Positions 5,876 to 9,037 of a DNA stretch of 9,037 nucleotides are shown here, one piece after another (the first letter of the stretch is position 1; each line of letters starts with the position of its first letter). Source of the stretch: Promethearchaeia archaeon (GTDB taxonomy: Archaea; Asgardarchaeota; Lokiarchaeia; Sigyniarchaeales; SOKP01); NCBI GenBank assembly GCA_029856295.1, contig JAHQWS010000058.1, positions 1 through 9,037 on the forward strand, given 5' to 3'. The notes under the pieces were generated by a model. It was not told the origin of the DNA. It searched no databases and worked only from the letters and a program-made list of their open reading frames with translations. A program made the translations under genes and the position numbers.

Positions 5876-7921
5876 ATGTCGAAGTTAAATGTAAAACGTG
5901 TTATTATTTTCAAACATGGCGTCTCTTATTTCATTCTTGAGGGCAAACAGAAAGGCAAAGGGACATTTGAACTCGAGTTTAAAATAGATGAAATGAACGA
6001 TGTTCTGAAGTCTCTTTTTGTTTTAGATACAAGTGAAAAAGGATATATAACCTCTATATCCTACGATGCAGCATTGGATACATCTCAGTTATTAAAATCT
6101 ATTATGTTAAATGTTCCTGATACGAATTCTTTATCATCGCTTATAACTCAAATCAAAGGTGCGAAAATAGATTTAACAGTAGGAAGTAGCGAAAAAATAT
6201 CTGGCACGATAATGGGAATTGAATTCATAGAAAAATTTGTCAGAGAGGAAAAAATAATTGAAAAATTATTAGCCTTATTAAAAGATGATGACGTTATCAC
6301 AAAAATTCCTTTTTCTGAAATAACATCTTTTAAGATTTTGAATGAAGACTTACAAAAGGATTTAAAATTCTTCCTTGACACGGTAATTGCTGGAAAGAAA
6401 AAAGACTCTAAAAAAATAACAATAAACTGCGAAGCAGGAGGAGAAGAAGGCGAAAGGGCAATTATTGTTAGTTATATAAGAGAATCACCTGTATGGAAAA
6501 CGTCTTATCGATTGATTATGAGTAAGCGACAAGCTCTCGAACAAAAGTGTCTACTCTCCGGATGGGCCCTGATCGAAAACATTACTAACCAAGATTGGGA
6601 AGATATAGAATTATCTTTAGTTGCAGGGATGCCTGTTTCATTTATTTATGATTTCTATAGACCAATTTATATTCAAAGACATATAATTCAACCCCCACGC
6701 GTTTTAAGCGCTAGACCTACTGAAATCGAGGAAGGCTTAGAAATGGAAAAATTCGAAGACTATAAAATGAAAGAAGCCGAAGCTATGCCTATGCGAGCTA
6801 AGAAAATGGCTAAAGCAAGAGCGGGGTTACCTCCACCCGCTCCTGGGGGGGGGATGGCAGCCTCAACCGTGGGTTTCGCTGCTGATATGGATGATGAAAC
6901 TTTATTAGATAAAGTTAAGTCTCAAACAGCTACCCAGACGAAAGATTTAGGCGAACTTTTTGAATATAACATATCAAATCCAGTTTCTATTAAAAGAAAG
7001 CATAGCGCCTTAGTTCCAATATTAACAGAAGAAATAAAAGCAAAAAAGATGCTGCTCTATAATAAGAATGAATACGATAAAAATCCAAATGCGTGTATCG
7101 AGATCACAAATGATTCTGGTTTGACCCTTGAGAGGGGACCAGCAACAATAATATATGATAATAACCTTGCTGGAGAAGCTATTATTCCCTTCTTAAATAA
7201 GGATGACACTCGAATTTTAAATTATGCCGTAGAACAAGCCGTAATAATTAATTACGAAGAATTTTCTCAGAATCAAGATGTTCATAGATTATCGTTCGGA
7301 GGTGCTTATTGTTATGAATATTATTATACCAATTCAAGAACCCTTTATAAAATTAAGAACAAAACTGATGGGGATAAAGAACTTTACTTAGATCACCCCA
7401 AACAATATGGGTATAAGATTTTAGAAAGTCCTGTTGAGCCGGAAGAGACTCCTAATTTTTGGCGATTTAAATTAACCATCAAGCCAAAAGATGCAGTTAA
7501 ATTTGAAATCAAGGAACGCAAGGAGGATTATTCGAGCTATTATCTCTACAACTACACAAAAGACGATCTCCTAAAAAGAGTTGCTTTTTATGTCCAACAA
7601 AAATTTATCAACCAAGAATTAGAAGCTCAATTAAAGGAAATTGGAGAATTAATAGGGAGAAAGAACTATTTAAATACCAAAAAATCTAAGTTAGAGGATG
7701 AAAAATATCAAATGACTGATGAACAGGCAAGACTCAGGGAAAATATCTCTGTTTTGGGCAATAATTCCCAAGAAAATACTTTAAAAGAGAAGTATATTAA
7801 AAAGTTAAGTATCCAGGAAGAACGATTTGAGACCATCTCTAAAGAAATTAAGCTTCTAGAAAAAGAGCTTATATCCCTCGATAAAGAAATAGAAGAAAAA
7901 ATTGAAAATTTAAAAGTATAA
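5876..7921 (+). CDS. DUF4139 domain protein (MuiA-like), cytosolic, with C-terminal coiled coil
   Basis: A 681-residue protein of the family named after mucoidy inhibitor A; its molecular role is unknown. The N-terminal region (about 1-195) begins VKRVIIFKHGVSYF, resembling the N-terminal beta domain of this family. The DUF4139 core starts around 200 with SPVWKTSYRLIM. It continues with the family-typical WALIENITNQDWEDIELSL (about 228-246) and SFIYDFYRP. A Met/Ala/Lys/Pro-rich linker (about 285-335, including PPPAPGGGM) interrupts the core, which resumes with LGELFEYNIS and HSALVPIL. It ends with YKIKNKTDGDKEL and a beta-rich segment to about 560. Residues about 580-681 are charged and heptad-like, probably a coiled coil for oligomerisation. 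No signal peptide or membrane helix is visible, unlike many bacterial relatives that are exported. The start fits a leaderless promoter. A G9 tract encodes part of the linker. T runs follow downstream. Confidence 0.82.
   Translation: MSKLNVKRVIIFKHGVSYFILEGKQKGKGTFELEFKIDEMNDVLKSLFVLDTSEKGYITSISYDAALDTSQLLKSIMLNVPDTNSLSSLITQIKGAKIDLTVGSSEKISGTIMGIEFIEKFVREEKIIEKLLALLKDDDVITKIPFSEITSFKILNEDLQKDLKFFLDTVIAGKKKDSKKITINCEAGGEEGERAIIVSYIRESPVWKTSYRLIMSKRQALEQKCLLSGWALIENITNQDWEDIELSLVAGMPVSFIYDFYRPIYIQRHIIQPPRVLSARPTEIEEGLEMEKFEDYKMKEAEAMPMRAKKMAKARAGLPPPAPGGGMAASTVGFAADMDDETLLDKVKSQTATQTKDLGELFEYNISNPVSIKRKHSALVPILTEEIKAKKMLLYNKNEYDKNPNACIEITNDSGLTLERGPATIIYDNNLAGEAIIPFLNKDDTRILNYAVEQAVIINYEEFSQNQDVHRLSFGGAYCYEYYYTNSRTLYKIKNKTDGDKELYLDHPKQYGYKILESPVEPEETPNFWRFKLTIKPKDAVKFEIKERKEDYSSYYLYNYTKDDLLKRVAFYVQQKFINQELEAQLKEIGELIGRKNYLNTKKSKLEDEKYQMTDEQARLRENISVLGNNSQENTLKEKYIKKLSIQEERFETISKEIKLLEKELISLDKEIEEKIENLKV
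6845..6853 (+). repeat. G9 homopolymer inside the DUF4139 gene
   Basis: Nine consecutive G encode Gly324-326 of the linker. One extra G would read into TGA after about ten codons. One G fewer would read into TAG about 18 codons past the tract. Either change would leave only the N-terminal half of the protein. As written, the frame is intact. Confidence 0.95.
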
Positions 7922-7974
7922 TATGAATAAGAAATTAATAAAAAGTTACGACATTAAAATTTTAACTTACTTCA

Positions 7975-7991
7975 TTTTTTTTATATTTTTT
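7975..7991 (+). terminator. oligo-T terminator after the DUF4139 gene
   Basis: Runs of eight T (7975-7982) and six T (7986-7991) lie about 55-70 bases after the TAA, without a GC-rich hairpin, in the style of archaeal termination. Confidence 0.5.
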
Positions 7992-8078
7992 GAGTAAAAA
8001 ATTATCTGAGAACGTTATTATCTTCCTAAGATTTATGATAATATGCTAAGTATGAAGTCGTTTTTATCTAATCTAAGC

Positions 8079-8105
8079 TTATTAAAAAGATAAACTTTTT
8101 AATAA
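8079..8105. repeat. perfect inverted repeat upstream of the methyltransferase
   Basis: TTATTAAAAAG (8079-8089) and CTTTTTAATAA (8095-8105) are exact 11-base inverted arms with a five-base loop (ATAAA). It lies 30 bases upstream of the candidate TATA box of the methyltransferase gene and about 160 bases after the DUF4139 stop. It could be an operator or an AT-rich terminator hairpin. With only one G:C pair the RNA stem would be weak. Confidence 0.65.
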
Positions 8106-8134
8106 AATTTTACTACTTTTTTAATAACTAATTC

Positions 8135-8144
8135 TAATTAAATA
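8135..8144 (+). promoter_or_regulatory. TATA box for the methyltransferase gene
   Basis: TAATTAAATA is centred about 24-25 bases before the ATG at 8164, and no SD lies between. This is the same geometry as the other first genes of the window and supports a leaderless start at this ATG. Confidence 0.45.
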
Positions 8145-8163
8145 CTGTGGTTTTGAATTCAAT

Positions 8164-8886
8164 ATGGCAATTAAGACGGGGTTTCAGCAATTTGCGGGTT
8201 TTAGAAGTCTCCCATATCGTAGTGGGATTATCTATAACTTTGTTACTGATTGCCTTTATGATAGGTATGAGAAATATTCAACTATCGCTAAACTTATAGG
8301 GAATGGAGCAAAAAAAGTTTTTGATTTGCCATGTGGTACGGGTTTTTTAACAAGGTTTTTAAGTTCTTCAACAGTTTATACTGGTTTTGATCTTAACCAC
8401 AGATTTTTAAAAAAAATGCATAAAGACTGGGAAAACGGGAGAATTAAACTAAAAAAACTAATTTTAAAACAATATAATATCTTCGATTTTGATAATTATC
8501 CTGAAGAACCGCAAGATGTTATCGTTCTATGCGACATACTCCATCATATTTATGATGCTCAAACAAATAGACACATTGAATTAGTTGAGAATGCAAAAAA
8601 ACATGCCAATAAAATCATTCTATGTGAACCTGTTGCGATTAGACCTCAGAATGTGCATGCACATGCTTTCATTGGAAAAACGACAATGTTTATTACTAAA
8701 TTTTTTCCTGAGAAAATAATCAAAATTTTAGATTTTTTCTTAGCAGACAATGATGGAATCAATTCATATACCAAACGCGCAAGTTGGCAACATGATGAAA
8801 AGAGCCTTAGGCAATTATATCAAAATCTGGGTTTTAAAAAAATCTTGAAACTCACGGATGATTTCATAGGTGTCTGGGAAAAATAG
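8164..8886 (+). CDS. class I SAM-dependent methyltransferase, substrate unknown
   Basis: A 240-residue Rossmann-fold methyltransferase. Motif I is VFDLPCGTGFL (52-62), the glycine-rich SAM loop. The acidic residue that binds the SAM ribose is D76 in YTGFDLN (72-78). YNIFDF (104-109) fits the motif II region near the adenine, and DVIVLCDILHHI (118-129) fits motif IV. KIILCEPVA follows as the next core strand. The order and spacing fit the Methyltransf_11/25 type. A roughly 45-residue N-terminal extension (LPYRSGIIYNF, LYDRYEKY) precedes the fold. A stretch at about 170-195 (FITKFFPEKIIKILDFFL) is hydrophobic, perhaps a substrate-binding cap or lipid contact. No signal peptide. It stands alone between a T tract upstream and a T tract downstream, so the neighbours give no clue to its substrate, which could be a lipid, cofactor or small metabolite. 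Confidence 0.85.
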   Translation: MAIKTGFQQFAGFRSLPYRSGIIYNFVTDCLYDRYEKYSTIAKLIGNGAKKVFDLPCGTGFLTRFLSSSTVYTGFDLNHRFLKKMHKDWENGRIKLKKLILKQYNIFDFDNYPEEPQDVIVLCDILHHIYDAQTNRHIELVENAKKHANKIILCEPVAIRPQNVHAHAFIGKTTMFITKFFPEKIIKILDFFLADNDGINSYTKRASWQHDEKSLRQLYQNLGFKKILKLTDDFIGVWEK

Positions 8887-8933
8887 GAATTTATGCATTA
8901 AGTTTAATTCAAATTCTTCATAGTTTCGTGTTA

Positions 8934-8940
8934 TTTTTTT
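8934..8940 (+). terminator. oligo-T terminator after the methyltransferase
   Basis: Seven T in a row, about 48 bases after the TAG. A second T7 run lies at 9005-9011. The remaining 151 bases to the window end hold no supported gene, only AT-rich sequence including a 12-base AT-only palindrome at 8970-8981. Confidence 0.45.
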
Positions 8941-9037
8941 ATAACTTCAAGATATTTATGTATTCAATAATATTATAATATCAATAATTGTCTTGAAAAT
9001 TTTATTTTTTTCAGAAAAAATAGTGAAAACTAAATAC

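Noticed and set aside
6148..6381. Minus-strand open frame of 77 codons within the DUF4139 gene
   Set aside because: Antisense shadow without promoter or domain.
7923..7997. 24-codon frame right after the DUF4139 stop (MNKKLIKSYD...)
   Set aside because: Its second half is translated from the oligo-T tract (Phe/Ile run) and it has no SD; most likely untranslated trailer sequence.
8970..8981. ATATTATAATAT palindrome
   Set aside because: Made only of A and T in an AT-rich tail; expected by chance and linked to no visible gene.
9023..9037. GTG followed by four sense codons at the window end, a possible gene start
   Set aside because: Only five codons are visible and there is no SD, so it cannot be told from non-coding sequence.

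Overview
The window looks like AT-rich archaeal DNA, most likely from an uncultivated lineage. An Asgard (Lokiarchaeia-like) source is my guess, not something the sequence proves. Four of five promoter-proximal starts have a TATA-like box centred about 22-28 bases upstream and no Shine-Dalgarno (SD) sequence, which fits leaderless archaeal transcription. The fifth proximal start (1383) has only a weak candidate box. The one clear SD sits before an operon-internal gene. Gene ends tend to be followed by oligo-T runs, as in archaeal termination. There are no tRNA or rRNA genes, CRISPR arrays or insertion sequences that I can see.

Layout. Positions 1-3926 (+): two tandem paralogues of a GlcD/PCMH-type FAD-binding oxidoreductase, the first cut by the window edge, then an HdrD/GlcF-like iron-sulfur protein with two N-terminal [4Fe-4S] motifs and two complete CCG cysteine motifs. 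Together they look like a membrane-associated or soluble dehydrogenase that oxidises a small organic substrate (2-hydroxyacid or alcohol type, substrate unknown) and passes electrons from FAD through Fe-S clusters to an acceptor. Positions 4027-5631 (-): two tandem, membrane-anchored endonuclease/exonuclease/phosphatase-fold hydrolases with all catalytic motifs intact, probably facing outward. Positions 5876-7921 (+): a large DUF4139-type (MuiA-like) protein with no signal peptide and a C-terminal coiled coil. Positions 8164-8886 (+): a class I SAM-dependent methyltransferase of unknown substrate.

The strongest signal is at the left edge. Bases 1-127 are identical to 1498-1624, and identity drops at base 128, falling to clearly diverged paralogue level by about base 235. 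This suggests recent gene conversion between the tandem FAD genes. The exact 127-base length, at the very start of the window, also suggests that the window begins at an assembly-graph break caused by this repeat. Other points of interest are a G9 tract inside the DUF4139 gene, an expanded cysteine spacing in the first Fe-S motif, and several inverted repeats between genes.

Nothing here is demonstrably a new defence or mobile system. The least ordinary unit is the duplicated FAD subunit plus HdrD-like module.
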